A DNA stretch of 21,006 bases from Haplomitrium mnioides (lineage: Eukaryota > Marchantiophyta > Haplomitriopsida > Calobryales). Shown piece by piece: positions 1 through 8,289 of this stretch. Under the pieces are notes generated by a model that had not been told where the DNA came from, ran no database searches, and saw only the letters and a program-made list of their open reading frames with translations. The number at the start of each line of letters is the position of its first letter. Within the stretch, counting starts at the first letter, position 1. The stretch covers positions 1-21,006 of the forward strand of contig JBNGIS010020577.1 in the NCBI GenBank assembly GCA_049999725.1. The letters run 5' to 3'. The translations under genes and the position numbers were made by a program.

Positions 1-613
1 ACGTGTAGTGGAGCTCCTGTGCACGGGTGACCCCACTTTGTAATTTTGTGTAGTCTTTGTAAATGGTAAACTAAGGGATGTGACGTCTTATGTACTTGTA
101 CAGTGGACTAATCCAGTTGGGTTGTTTAAATGTATATACTAGTTCTCATGCACTCATGTGAGTGTGTCATGTTGAGTTTTCAGTCTACGTGCGAAGGGTT
201 GTACTTGTTATGTGGGGATATGTATAGTTTTAAATTTTGTAAGTTGGAGAGAAAATCAAGTGCTCGGAGGTTCGGAGCTACGGGAGTGCTGTTACTTCGG
301 AGGTGTATTGTGTGAGAGATACGGGGATGCTTCGGAGCTGCGGAGGTTGCCACTGAAGAGGTGCAGAGGTACTCGAATGTTACCGTGGAGTCATTTCGGA
401 GGGCGGAGACAGTTATTCTCGGAGGTGCAGGCGTATGTTACTTCGAAGGTGAAGTCTGCGGAAATGCGTTCCTTCGATGGTGCTGTGTGGAAGAGAAGAA
501 GAACCAGCTGTAAGGCGGCACTATGAATCGATTCCTTGTGTGAATTCTTGTTACAAAGAAGTCGATGATGTGAACGGATCGCTGCGTGAATGTGTAAGAG
601 CGAGAAAGGCTCT
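1..613. other. Gene-poor flanking sequence, left of first gap
   Basis: I recognise no gene here. The open frames are short (at most about 120 codons, and one of those runs through the N gap) and show no domain, signal peptide or codon pattern I can support. A small palindrome, CACTCA-TG-TGAGTG, lies at 151-164. From about 262 to 460 the plus strand is dense in CGGAGG and CGGAGC motifs, described separately. No LTR ends, primer-binding site or polypurine tract can be assigned, so a retroelement origin is possible but not shown. Confidence 0.6.
262..460 (+). repeat. Degenerate cluster of TTCGGAGG-type motifs
   Basis: The 15-mer at 291-305 (GTTACTTCGGAGGTG) recurs at 437-451 with one mismatch (CGAAGG for CGGAGG). 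Related strings such as CTCGGAGG, TTCGGAGC, GCGGAGG, TTTCGGAGG and CTCGGAGG fall between and around them. Spacing is irregular, so this is an old decayed tandem or locally duplicated tract rather than an active satellite. It shares no unit with the array beginning at 3041. Confidence 0.45.
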
Positions 614-713
614 NNNNNNNNNNNNNNNNNNNNNNNNNNNNNNNNNNNNNNNNNNNNNNNNNNNNNNNNNNNNNNNNNNNNNNNNNNNNNNNNNNNNNNN
701 NNNNNNNNNNNNN
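614..713. other. Assembly gap, 100 N
   Basis: Exactly 100 N, the usual placeholder for a gap of unknown length. Both flanks are non-repetitive, so unlike the gaps in the satellite its true size cannot be deduced from the sequence. Any open frame crossing it is meaningless. Confidence 0.98.
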
Positions 714-1130
714 TCATTGAGGTGTGAATTCAGTTCATCAACAAGGAGAATCGATAGAAGAAGGACAAATGTTATGAGAAGGGAAGGAGACTGCCTGAAG
801 TTGCGATCGCGCTCGAATGGAGGAAAGGCCGCGTTGGGGATCGAATGAAGGAAATGAAGGCTGTGGACTATGCTGAAGAGATGACGAATGATCGAGTTGT
901 TTGGGAAGAAGAATCTCTGTTGCGCGATCGGATTGAGAGGAGAATACAAACAGTTGGCTTGTGGATTGGTTTGAAATCAAATGGTGAAGGCTGAACATCC
1001 TTAATCGAAGAATCAGATGAGAACGAGCAATATAAGGAATGATTTGAATGAAGAATCCGAGGAATCCGTGAAAAGCGGGCCCGTTGTCCGCGGCGAGTCT
1101 GATCCGAAGAACGGAGCGGAAGGGAACCTT
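714..1130. other. No gene seen
   Basis: Purine-rich, non-satellite sequence with no supported gene, RNA or element. A plus-strand open frame begins at 1017 and runs to 1256, but its second half is translated from the palindrome-bearing duplicated block at 1133-1250, and the opposite strand is open over the same interval. I treat it as a chance frame. Confidence 0.5.
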
Positions 1131-1132
1131 CC

Positions 1133-1152
1133 TAAGTGGGGAACCCCACTTA
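1133..1152. repeat. Inverted repeat, 9-bp arms, 2-nt spacer
   Basis: TAAGTGGGG (1133-1141) and CCCCACTTA (1144-1152) are exact reverse complements separated by AA. With so short a spacer a cruciform or hairpin needs some arm bases in the loop. It reads equally as a two-fold symmetric site. Confidence 0.85.
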
Positions 1153-1216
1153 AGTTGGTTCCGATCAGCCTTCCTAAGTGGGGAGACTGGTTAAACTGGT
1201 TCCGTGTAGGTATCCG

Positions 1217-1234
1217 AAGTGGGGCACCCCACTT
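1217..1234. repeat. Inverted repeat, 8-bp arms, 2-nt spacer
   Basis: AAGTGGGG (1217-1224) and CCCCACTT (1227-1234) are exact reverse complements around CA. This is the same palindrome as at 1133-1152, 84 bp downstream. In the diverged copy at 1808-1897 the symmetry has been lost (GTTGTGGAGAGCCCACTT). Confidence 0.85.
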
Positions 1235-1256
1235 AAGAGGGATCGGAAGCGGGTAA

Positions 1257-1373
1257 AGGATTAAGCGACCGGAAATGTGATATATAGACAATTTGGACGG
1301 AAGGGAAAAGGTGATCTTGAAAGTTCGAACGGGACCTGCGGAAGATCTCCGAAAGTTTGAAAAGAATTTACGG
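1257..1373. repeat. Decayed block G, copy 1 (TTCGAA motif)
   Basis: It contains GACAATTTGGAC at 1287, which returns as GACAATCTGGAC at 1453, and GAAAGTTCGAA at 1319-1329, which is repeated in later G blocks. It directly follows P copy 1, just as G copy 3 follows P copy 2, so P-G is a shared order. No coding signal. Confidence 0.5.
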
Positions 1374-1422
1374 GAGTCATTGTTCTTACAACGAACATTT
1401 CCTCGGATGAGTAAGGGGAGTA
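1374..1422 (+). repeat. Diverged direct repeat S, copy 1
   Basis: Pairs with 1747-1792. Both begin GAGTCATT, contain TTCTTACA and end GAGTAAGGGGAGTA. Copy 1 is three bases longer. The distance between copies is about 370 bp, and the copies sit in different orders relative to the P block, so the region has been rearranged since duplication. Confidence 0.65.
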
Positions 1423-1537
1423 ACGACTGAACGGTCGAAATAGCAATCTATCGACAATCTGGACTGTAGAAAGAATACAAGAGCATCAGCGAAATAACTA
1501 CTTATCGGTGATCCGAACTGAATGGAAAATCTGTATG

Positions 1538-1640
1538 GAAGTTCGAATCGGACGGAGGTGAAAGTTCGAAGTGGCCAGAGGTTGAAAGTTCGAAAAGGGC
1601 ACAGATTCGAGACACAAAAGTTCGACGTGCGGGGAGGTTT
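1538..1640 (+). repeat. Block G, copy 2: clustered AAAGTTCGAA motifs
   Basis: GAAGTTCGAA (1538-1547), GAAAGTTCGAA (1560-1570 and 1584-1594) and AAAGTTCGA (1617-1625) are spaced roughly 22-33 bp apart. Comparable strings recur at 1926-1936 (GAAAGTGCGAA) and 1951-1959. This looks like a decayed short tandem repeat inside the larger duplicated unit. Its spacing is close to that of the satellite subunit, but its sequence is not related to it. Confidence 0.55.
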
Positions 1641-1746
1641 CATGTTCATTCTTATATCAAGTGTTTGCATAACTTCGTGAAGAGAGATTCAAGTGCATGG
1701 TTCTTACTCGGCGAATACGAAGAAGTCACTTCCAAGGGGGAGTTCC
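1641..1746. other. No gene seen
   Basis: A linker between G copy 2 and S copy 2 with no recognisable counterpart elsewhere in the window. No supported gene or motif. Confidence 0.4.
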
Positions 1747-1792
1747 GAGTCATTCTTACAGCAAACTTTTCCACGAGTGAGTAAGGGGAGTA
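1747..1792 (+). repeat. Diverged direct repeat S, copy 2
   Basis: The partner of 1374-1422, sharing GAGTCATT, TTCTTACA and GAGTAAGGGGAGTA. Here S lies immediately upstream of P copy 2, whereas in copy 1 it lies downstream of P-G. This suggests an ancestral S-P-G unit that was partly deleted. Confidence 0.65.
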
Positions 1793-1796
1793 CTGG

Positions 1797-1897
1797 TTAA
1801 AATAGATCCGATCAACCTCCCGATGTGGGGAGGAATGCGTAAAGTGGTTCCGTGTGGGTATCCGTTGTGGAGAGCCCACTTAAGATGGATCCGAAGC
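1797..1897. repeat. Block P, copy 2 (palindromes eroded)
   Basis: Positions 1808-1897 align over 90 bp with 1161-1250. Conserved anchors are CCGATCA, TTCCGTGT, GGTATCCG and CCCACTTAAGA. The GTGGGG palindromes of copy 1 are broken by substitutions here, so either copy 1 has kept its symmetry or gained it. Confidence 0.65.
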
Positions 1898-1990
1898 AGA
1901 AGTAAGGATGAATCGGGCAGAGATTGAAAGTGCGAATCGAATAGAGGTGAGAGTTCGAAACATGTACAGATTGGAGAGACGGAAGTCTGA
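1898..1990 (+). repeat. Block G, copy 3
   Basis: It follows P copy 2 with AGTAAGGAT and then GAAAGTGCGAATCG (1926) and GAGTTCGAAA (1951), matching the order seen after P copy 1 and in 1538-1570. The divergence is high, so this is an old duplication. Confidence 0.5.
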
Positions 1991-2640
1991 CGGGAATCCT
2001 TGAGGTTCGGAGGTTCCAAGAGGGTGTAGGAGTTGATTGTCCATGTGTTGCCAGCGTCTAATACCACGTTTGAGAAGAAGAGAAGATCCGAGTTTTGGCT
2101 GAGGCGGGTGCCGCTCCACTTTGGATGGGTGATGCCAAGGATGCCTCGGACGATGAGGATCCCCAGTATTTCGATGGTCGTCGGTGAGATCGTGGTGGAG
2201 GAATAGCTTCCATTGGCAGATTGCGACCGAGGAGGAGAGGGACGTAGCTAGAAGAGTGTGGTCATGACAGTAGTATTCAGATATATTATGGTCGTTGTAG
2301 TTATTTTTGTAGTAGTTAATTTAAAGTAACTAGTTGTAGAATTTACAATTGTTACGTTAGCAGTAGTTAGTGGTAGTTGTGGCGGTTGCCACCTAACATC
2401 AGCGAAGCATTCTTGTGAGGTGGTATAGCTCCCACCTGAATGTTTTTGGATCATCATCATTGTTTTCATGCATATTGAGCAAAGCGATAAAACTTTTAGT
2501 GGTGGATTTGATCCCGAGTGAGTGCGTGGAGTGGAATTGATGGTCCTTGATCCTTGCCTGTGAGGTGGTGTAACCTCGCTGGGTAGTAGGATCTCGTAGA
2601 ATGTATTTTGTGCTTGTGATTGTTGAGTAAAGGAGAGATT
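1991..2640. other. Intergenic sequence with GAGGTGG hairpins
   Basis: No gene is supported. Three short inverted repeats occur in order: GTGGC-GGTT-GCCAC at about 2378-2391, AGGTGG...CCACCT at about 2419-2436, and GAGGT...ACCTC at about 2563-2577. The 11-mer TGTGAGGTGGT is a direct repeat at 2414-2424 and 2559-2569, heading the second and third hairpins. A minus-strand frame at 2248-2469 (73 codons, Thr- and Ile-rich) has no recognisable domain and I do not call it. Confidence 0.5.
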
Positions 2641-2682
2641 AGTTTTCTTTCGTTTTGTGTGGCAGAGGTGTTTGAGGCTCCT

Positions 2683-2757
2683 TATGCTTGGGCTTGCAAC
2701 TGATTAAGAATCGTTCGACCGACTTCGATTCTTAATTTCTTGGGAAATTCAAGCATA
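2683..2757. repeat. Foldback: two-part inverted repeat
   Basis: The inner arms ATTAAGAATCG (2703-2713) and CGATTCTTAAT (2726-2736) are exact 11-bp reverse complements around a 12-nt loop. The outer arms TATGCTTG (2683-2690) and CAAGCATA (2750-2757) are exact 8-bp complements, separated from the inner stem by unpaired stretches of 12 and 13 nt. The whole can fold into a stem of about 75 nt with one near-symmetrical internal loop. It could be a remnant of a small foldback transposon or an RNA hairpin. The large internal loop argues against a typical microRNA precursor. Confidence 0.7.
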
Positions 2758-3040
2758 GGTGTTTCAAATCTACGGGTTAGGCTAGTATTGGAGAGGGCGG
2801 ACTTAGGTGCCGAAGATTTCCGGGCCAAGCTGTGGACTCAATATAGCTACGCCTTTAGTTTTCCTCTTGGTCGGTCCTAGAGGAAGTTAACATGCTATGC
2901 ACTGTACGATCTGGTCTACCCTGAGTCCCGTCAGTCTTAAGCATTGAAGTACATCAATCCAACTTTCATGAGAGAGATGGAGTGGAGAACCCTTGCTGAG
3001 AGTTCACGAGGATAGAATTCCAGCCTTTGAGTGTTGAATA
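2758..3040. other. Unique sequence up to the satellite edge
   Basis: No gene or satellite subunit is seen until the last bases. Just before 3041, a GAGTGTTGAATA string (3030-3041) may be a deleted form of the missing first subunit (GAGTAGGTTATTGAAG), but this is only suggestive. Confidence 0.5.
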
Positions 3041-4463
3041 AACTTGCAGCTTATTGAAGAAGGAGTAGTGAGTGAAGCAATCAGAATGAGTAGCAATGGA
3101 AGGAAGTAGAACGAGTAGGTTATTGAAGCAGAACGAGTAGGCTATTGAAGCAAAACTAGTTACTAGAGCTTATTTAAGCAGAACGAGTAGTAACTGAAGC
3201 AAGCAGAATGAGTAGCAATTGAAAGAAGCAGGTATGAGTAGGTTATTGAAGCGAAACTGATAGTTTATTGAAGAAAGAGTGGTGACTGAAGCAATCAAAA
3301 TGAGTAGCGATTGAAGGAAGGAGAATGAGTAGGTTATTGAAGCAAAACTAGAAGCTTATTGAAGCAGAACTAGTAGCAATTGAAGGAAGCAGAACAAGTA
3401 GCTTATTGAAGCAAAACTAGTAGCTTATTGCAGTAGAGCGAGTAGTAATGGAAGCAAGCAGAATAAGTAACAATTGAAGGAAGCACGTATGAGTAGGTTA
3501 TTGAAGCAAAACTCGTAGCTTATTGAAGAAGAAGTGGTGACTAAAGCAATCAGAACGAGCAACGATTGAAGGAAATAGAACGAATAGGTTATTGAAGTAG
3601 AACTAGTAGCAATTGAAGGAAGCAGAATGAGTAGGTTATTCAAGCAAAACTAGTAGCTTATTGAAGCAGAACGAGTAGTGATTGAAGCAAGCAGAATGAG
3701 TAACAATTGAAAGAAACAGATATGAGTAGGTTATTGAAGCAAAACTTGTACCTTATTGAAGAACGAGTAGTGACTGAAGTAATTAGAACGAGTAGCAACT
3801 GAAGGAAGTAGAACGAGTAGGTTTTTAAAGCAGAAGGAGTAGGTTATTGAAGCAGAACGAGTAGCAATTGAAGGAAGCAAAACAAGTAGGTTGTTGAAGC
3901 AAAACTAGTAGTGAATTGAAGCAGAACGAGTAGTGACTCAAGCAAGCAGAATGAGTAGCAATTGAAAGAAGCATCTATGAGTAGGTTATTGAAACAAAAC
4001 TCATAGTTTATTCAACAAAGAGTACTCACTGAAGCAATCACAACGAGTAGCACTTGAAGGAAGCAGAATGAGTAGGTTATTGAAGCAAAATTAGAAGCAT
4101 TTTGAAGCAGATCTAGTAGCAATTGAAGGAAGCAAAACGCGTAGGTTATTGAAGAAAAACTAGTAGCTTATTGAAGCATAACGAGTAGTGACTGAACGAA
4201 GCAGAATGAGTAACAATTGAAAGAAGCAGATATGAGTAGGTCATTGAAGCGAAACTTGTAGCTTATTGAGGAAGGAGTAGTGACTGAAGCAATTAGAACG
4301 AGTAGCAATTGAATGAAGTAGAACGAATAGGTTATTGAAGCAGAACTAGAAGCAACTGAAGGAAGCAGAACGAGTAGGTTATTGAAGAAAAACTAGTAGC
4401 TTATTGAAGTAGAACAAGTAATAATTGAAGCAAGCAGAATGAGTAGCAGTTGAAGAAAGCAGG
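3041..4463 (+). repeat. A cassette 1 (first subunit missing)
   Basis: It aligns with 9041-10463 at a constant offset of exactly 6000 bp and no net indel, so the whole cassette lacks only its first 22-bp subunit at the array edge. Diagnostic features shared with the other A copies are the 28-bp subunit at 3154-3181 containing TTACTAGAGC, the GAGCGAGTAGTAATGG subunit at about 3435, GAATAAGTAACAATTG at 3461, GTTTTTAAAGCAG at 3821, and AACGCGTAGG at about 4137. HOR lengths within it are (192)-255-233-255-255-233. Confidence 0.93.
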
Positions 4464-4860
4464 TATGAGTAGGTTATTGAAGCAAAACTCCTGGCTTATT
4501 GAAGAAGAAGTAGTTATTGAAGTAATCAAAACGAGTAGCAATTGAAGGAAGGAGATTCAGTAGGTTATTGAAGAAAAACTAGAAGCTTATTGAAGCAGAA
4601 CTAGTACCAATTGAAGGAAGTAGAACGAGTAGTGATTGAAGCAAACAAAATGAGTAGCAACTGAAGGAAGCATGTATGAGTAGGTTATTGAAGCAAAACT
4701 TGTAGCTTATTGAAGACAGAGTAGTGATTGAAGGAATCAAAACGAGTAGCAATTGAAGGAAGAACAACGAGTAGGTTATTGAAGCAAAACTAGTAGCTTA
4801 TTGATGCATAACGAGTAGAAATTGAAGCAAGCAAAATGAGTAGCAATTGAAGAAAGCATG

Positions 4861-5556
4861 TATAAGTAGGTTATTGAAGCGAAACTTGTAGCTTATTCAA
4901 GAAGAAGTAGTGATTGAAGTAATCACAACGAGTAGCAATTGAAGGAAGCACAATGAGTAGGTTATTGAAGCAAAACTAGAAGCTTATTGAAGCAGAACTA
5001 GTAGCAATTGAAAGAAGTTGAACAAGTAGGTTTATCAAGAAAAACTAGTAGCTTATTAAAGCATAACGAGTAGTGATTGAAGCAAGCTGAATGAGTAGAA
5101 ATTGAAGGAAGGAGGTATAAGTAGGTTATTGAAGCAAAACTTGTAGCTTATTGAAGAAGAAGTAGTGATTGAAGTAATCAAAACGAGTAGCAATTGAAGG
5201 AAGGAGAACGAGTAGGTTATTGAAGCAAAACAAGAAGCTTATTGAAGCAGAACTAGTAGCATTTGAAGGAAGTAGAACGCGTAGGGTAATCAAACAAAAC
5301 TAGTAGCTTATTGAAGCAGAACGAGAAGTGATTGAAGCAAGCACAATGAGTAGCAATTGAAGGAAGCATGTGTGAGTAGGTTATTGAAGCAAAACTTGTA
5401 GCTTATTGAAGATAGAGTAGTAATTGAAGCAATCAAAACGAGTAGCAATTGAAGGAAGAAGAACGAGTAGGTTATTGAAGCAAAACTAGTAGCTTATCGA
5501 AGCAGAACGAGTAGAAATTGAAGCAAGCAAAATGAGTACCAATTGAAGAAAGCATG
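4861..5556 (+). repeat. 696-bp B unit, reference copy
   Basis: Splits into 30 subunits. Subunits 1-11 have lengths 22,22,22,25,22,22,25,22,22,25,26 (255 bp), subunits 12-22 have the same series (255 bp), and subunits 23-30 are 22,22,22,25,22,22,25,26 (186 bp). The 186-bp HOR equals the 255-bp one minus three adjacent subunits (25+22+22 = 69 bp). The three HORs differ in their tails before the next TAT: GGAGG, GCATG and GCATG. Confidence 0.95.
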
Positions 5557-6252
5557 TATAAGTAGGTTATTGAAGCAAAACTCGTAGCTTGTTGAAGAAG
5601 GAGTAGTGATTGAAGTAATCACAACAAGTAGCAATTCAATGAAGCACAACGAGTAGGTTATTGAAGCAAAACTAGAAGCTTATTGAAGCAGAACTACTAG
5701 CAATTGAAGGAAGTCAAACAAGTAGGTTTATCAAGAAAAACTAGTAGCCTATTGAAGCAGAACGAGTAGTGATTGAAGCAAGCAGAATGAGTAGAAATTG
5801 AAGGAAGGAGGTGTGAGTAGGTTATTGAAGCAAAACTCGTAGCTTATTGAAGAAGAAGTAGTGATTGAAGTAATCAAAACGAGTAGCAATTGAAGGAAGG
5901 AGAACTAGTAGGTTATTGAAGCAAAACTAGAAGCTTATTGAAGCAGAACTAGTAGCAATTGAAGGAAATAGAACGAGAAGGTTAATCAAACAAAACTAGT
6001 AGCCTACTGAAGCAGATTGAGTACTGATCGAAGCAAGCAGAATGAGTAGCAATTGAAGGAAACATGTATGAGTAGGTTATTGAAGCAAAACTTGTAGCTT
6101 GTTGAAGACAGAGTAGTGATTGAAGCAATCAAAACGAGTAGCAATTGAAGGAAGAACAACGAGTAGGTTATTGAAGCAAAACTAGTAGCTTATTGAAGCA
6201 GAACGAGTAGTCATTGAAGCAAGCAAAATGAGTAGCAATTGAAGAAAGCATG
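5557..6252 (+). repeat. 696-bp B unit, second copy
   Basis: HOR starts at 5557, 5812 and 6067, intervals 255-255-186, identical in length layout to the unit before it. By eye, its second HOR (5812-6066) differs from the equivalent one at 5116-5370 at about 19 of 255 positions with no indel. Confidence 0.95.
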
Positions 6253-6438
6253 TATAAGTAGGTTATTGAAGCGAAACTCGTAGCTTATTGAAGACAGAGA
6301 AGTGATTGAAGCAATCAAAATGAGTAGCAATTGAAGGAAGAAGAACGGGTAGGTCATTGAAGCAAAACTAGTAGCTTATTGATGCAGAACGAGTAGAAAT
6401 TGAAGCAAGAAAAATGAGTAGCAATTGAAGAAAGCATG
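6253..6438 (+). repeat. Extra 8-subunit HOR (186 bp)
   Basis: A second 8-subunit HOR directly after the one ending the previous 696-bp unit, so the order here is 255-255-186-186. It is a clean in-register gain of one HOR, as expected from unequal exchange between neighbouring 186-bp units. Confidence 0.93.
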
Positions 6439-7134
6439 CATAAGTATGTTATTGAAGCGAAACTTGTAGCTTATTGAAGAAGAAGTAGTGATTGAAGTAA
6501 TCACAACAAGTAGCAATTGAAGGGAGCACGACCAGTAGGTTATTGAAGCAAAACTAGAAGCTTATTGAAGCAGAACTAGTAGCAATTGAAGGAAATTGAA
6601 CAAGTAGGTTTATCAAGAAAAACTAGTAGCTTATTGAAGCAGAACGAGTAGTGATTGAAGCAAGCAGAATGAGTAGAAATTGAAGGAAGGAGGTATGAGT
6701 AGGTTATTGAAGCAAAACTCGTAGCTTTTTGAAGAAGATGTAGTGATTGAAGTAATGAAAACGAGTACCAATTGAAGGAAGGAGAACGAGTAGGTTATTG
6801 AAGCAAAACTAGAAGCTTATTGAAGCAGAACTTGTAGCAATTGAAGGAAGTAGAACGAGTAGGGTAATCAAACAAAACTAGTAGCTTATTGAAGCAGAAC
6901 GAGTAGTGATTGAAGCAAGCAAAATGAGTAGCAATTGAAGGAAGCATGTATGAGTAGGTTATTGAAGCAAAACTTGTAGCTTATGGAAGATAGAGTAGTG
7001 ATTGAAGCAATCAAAACGAGTAGCAATTGAAGGAAGAAGAACGAGTAGGTTATTGAAGCAAAACTAGTAGCTTATTGAAGCAGAACGAGTTGATATTGAA
7101 GCAAGCAAAATGAGTAGCAATTGAAGGAAGCATG
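6439..7134 (+). repeat. 696-bp B unit, third copy
   Basis: HOR starts at 6439, 6694 and 6949, intervals 255-255-186. The opening reads CATAAGTATG instead of TATAAGTAGG. Confidence 0.94.
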
Positions 7135-7830
7135 TATAGGTAGGTTATTGAAGCAAAACTCGTAGCTTATTGAAGAAGAAGTAGTGATTGAAGTAATCAC
7201 AACGAGTAGCAATTGAAGGAAGCACAATGAGTAGGTTATTGAAGCAAAACTAGAAGCTTATTAAAGCAGAACTAGTAGCATTTGAAGGAAGTTGAACAAG
7301 TAGGTTTATCAAGAAAAACTAGTAGCTTATTGAAGCAGAACGAGTAGTGATTGAAGCAAGCAGAATGAGTAGAAATTGAAGGAAGGAGGTATGAGTAGGT
7401 TATTGAAGCAAAACTCGTAGCTTATTGATGAAGAAGTAGTGATTGAAGTAATCAAAACGAGTAGCAATTGAAGGAAGGAGAACGAGTAGGTTATTGAAGC
7501 AAAACTAGAAGCTTATTGAAGCAGAACTAGTAGCAATTGAAGGAAGTAGAACGAGAAGGTTAATCAAACAAAAGTAGTCGCCTACTGAAGCAGAACGAGT
7601 ACTGATTGAAGCAAGCAGAATGAGTAGCAATTGAAGGAAGCATGTCTGAGTAGGTTATTGAAGCAAAACTTGTAGCCTATTGAAGACAGAGTAGTAATTG
7701 AAGCAATCAAAACGAGTACCAATTGAAGGAAGAACAACGAGTAGGTTATTGAAGCAAAACTAGTAGCTTATTGAAGTAGAACAAGTAGTGATTGAAGCAA
7801 GCAAAATGAGTAGAAATTGAAGAAAGCATG
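7135..7830 (+). repeat. 696-bp B unit, fourth copy
   Basis: HOR starts at 7135, 7390 and 7645, intervals 255-255-186. It includes the divergent AAAGTAGTCGCCTACTG stretch at about 7570. Confidence 0.94.
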
Positions 7831-8042
7831 TATAAGTAGGTTGTTAGAGCGAAACTCGTAGCTTATTGAAGAAGTAGTAGTGATTGAAGTAATCACAACG
7901 AGTAGCAATTCAAGGAAGTACAGCGAGTAGGTTATTGAAGCAAAACTAGAAGCTTATTGAAGAAGAACTAGTAGCAATTGAAGAAAGAAGAGCACGTAGG
8001 TTAATCAAGAAAAACTAGTAGCTTATTGAAGCAGAACGAGTA

Positions 8043-8052
8043 NNNNNNNNNN
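8043..8052. other. Assembly gap, 10 N (probably an unmerged 6-bp overlap)
   Basis: The left flank ends in AACGAGTA and the right flank begins CGAGTAGTG, so CGAGTA is present on both sides. The HOR holding the gap measures 271 bp (7831-8101). Removing 10 N and one 6-bp copy of CGAGTA gives exactly 255, the length of the homologous gap-free HOR at 17442-17696. Confidence 0.85.
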
Positions 8053-8101
8053 CGAGTAGTGATTGAAACAAGCAGAATGAGTAGCAATTGAAGGAAGCAA
8101 G

Positions 8102-8289
8102 CATGAGTAGGTTATTGAAGCAAAACTCGCAGCTTTTTGAAGAAGGAGTAGTGACTGAAGCAATCAGAACGAGTGGCAATGGAATGAAGTAGAACGAGTA
8201 GGTTATTGAAGCAGAAAGAGTAGCAGTTGAAGGAAGCAAAACGAGTAGGTTATTGAAGCAAAACTAGTTACTAGAGCTTTTTTAAGCAG
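8102..8289 (+). repeat. Truncated A-cassette fragment
   Basis: It begins CATGAGTAGG, the A-type opening, and continues through the diagnostic 28-bp subunit at 8262-8289 (TTACTAGAGC). Its extra 25-bp subunit (AGTAGCAGTTGAAGG) before the 28-mer matches A cassette 4 (17697 onward) and not cassettes 1-3. The upstream HOR is also shared with the one before cassette 4 (GAGCACGTAGG at about 7990 and 17612). After 8289 the A sequence stops and B sequence resumes. Confidence 0.88.

Larger units (their letters stand above)
1131..1256. repeat. Palindrome-bearing duplicated block P, copy 1
   Basis: The interval 1161-1250 matches 1808-1897 as a diverged direct repeat of equal length (90 bp). Both copies start with CCGATCA, share TTCCGTGT-GGTATCCG in the middle, and end with CCCACTTAAGA followed by GAT and GAAGC. 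Copy 1 carries two near-perfect palindromes: 1133-1152, with 9-bp arms TAAGTGGGG/CCCCACTTA around AA, and 1217-1234, with 8-bp arms AAGTGGGG/CCCCACTT around CA. The GTGGGG core appears a third time at about 1176. The origin is unknown; a degraded retroelement untranslated region or LTR is one option. Confidence 0.7.
4464..8101 (+). repeat. B block 1
   Basis: HOR starts (TATGAG or variants) fall at 4464, 4675, 4861, 5116, 5371, 5557, 5812, 6067, 6253, 6439, 6694, 6949, 7135, 7390, 7645, 7831 and 8102. The intervals are 211, 186, then 255-255-186 four times with one additional 186, then 271. The 211-bp HOR is a 255 that lost 44 bp (two subunits) at about 4629 between two AACGAGTAG heads. The 271-bp one is a 255 inflated by the 10-N gap. 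From 4861 to 7830 there is no net indel other than whole HORs. Confidence 0.95.

Noticed and set aside
130-998. Several overlapping frames on both strands around the first gap
   Set aside because: They are mutually overlapping, short and without motifs. Several exist only because the N run contains no stop codons.
1017-1256. Plus-strand 79-codon open frame
   Set aside because: Both strands are open over the palindromic block, the C-terminal half is repeat translation, and no domain is recognisable.
2248-2469. 73-codon Thr/Ile-rich minus-strand frame
   Set aside because: The composition reflects GTAGTAGTT-like simple sequence on the plus strand. No start context or family resemblance.
2683-2757. 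MicroRNA precursor
   Set aside because: The 12/13-nt internal loop leaves no continuous duplex of about 21 bp. The longest perfect stem is 11 bp.
1-3040. LTR retrotransposon
   Set aside because: No tRNA primer-binding site, polypurine tract next to a TG...CA terminus, target-site duplication, or gag-pol motif could be found. The P/S/G duplications are too short and diverged to be called LTRs.
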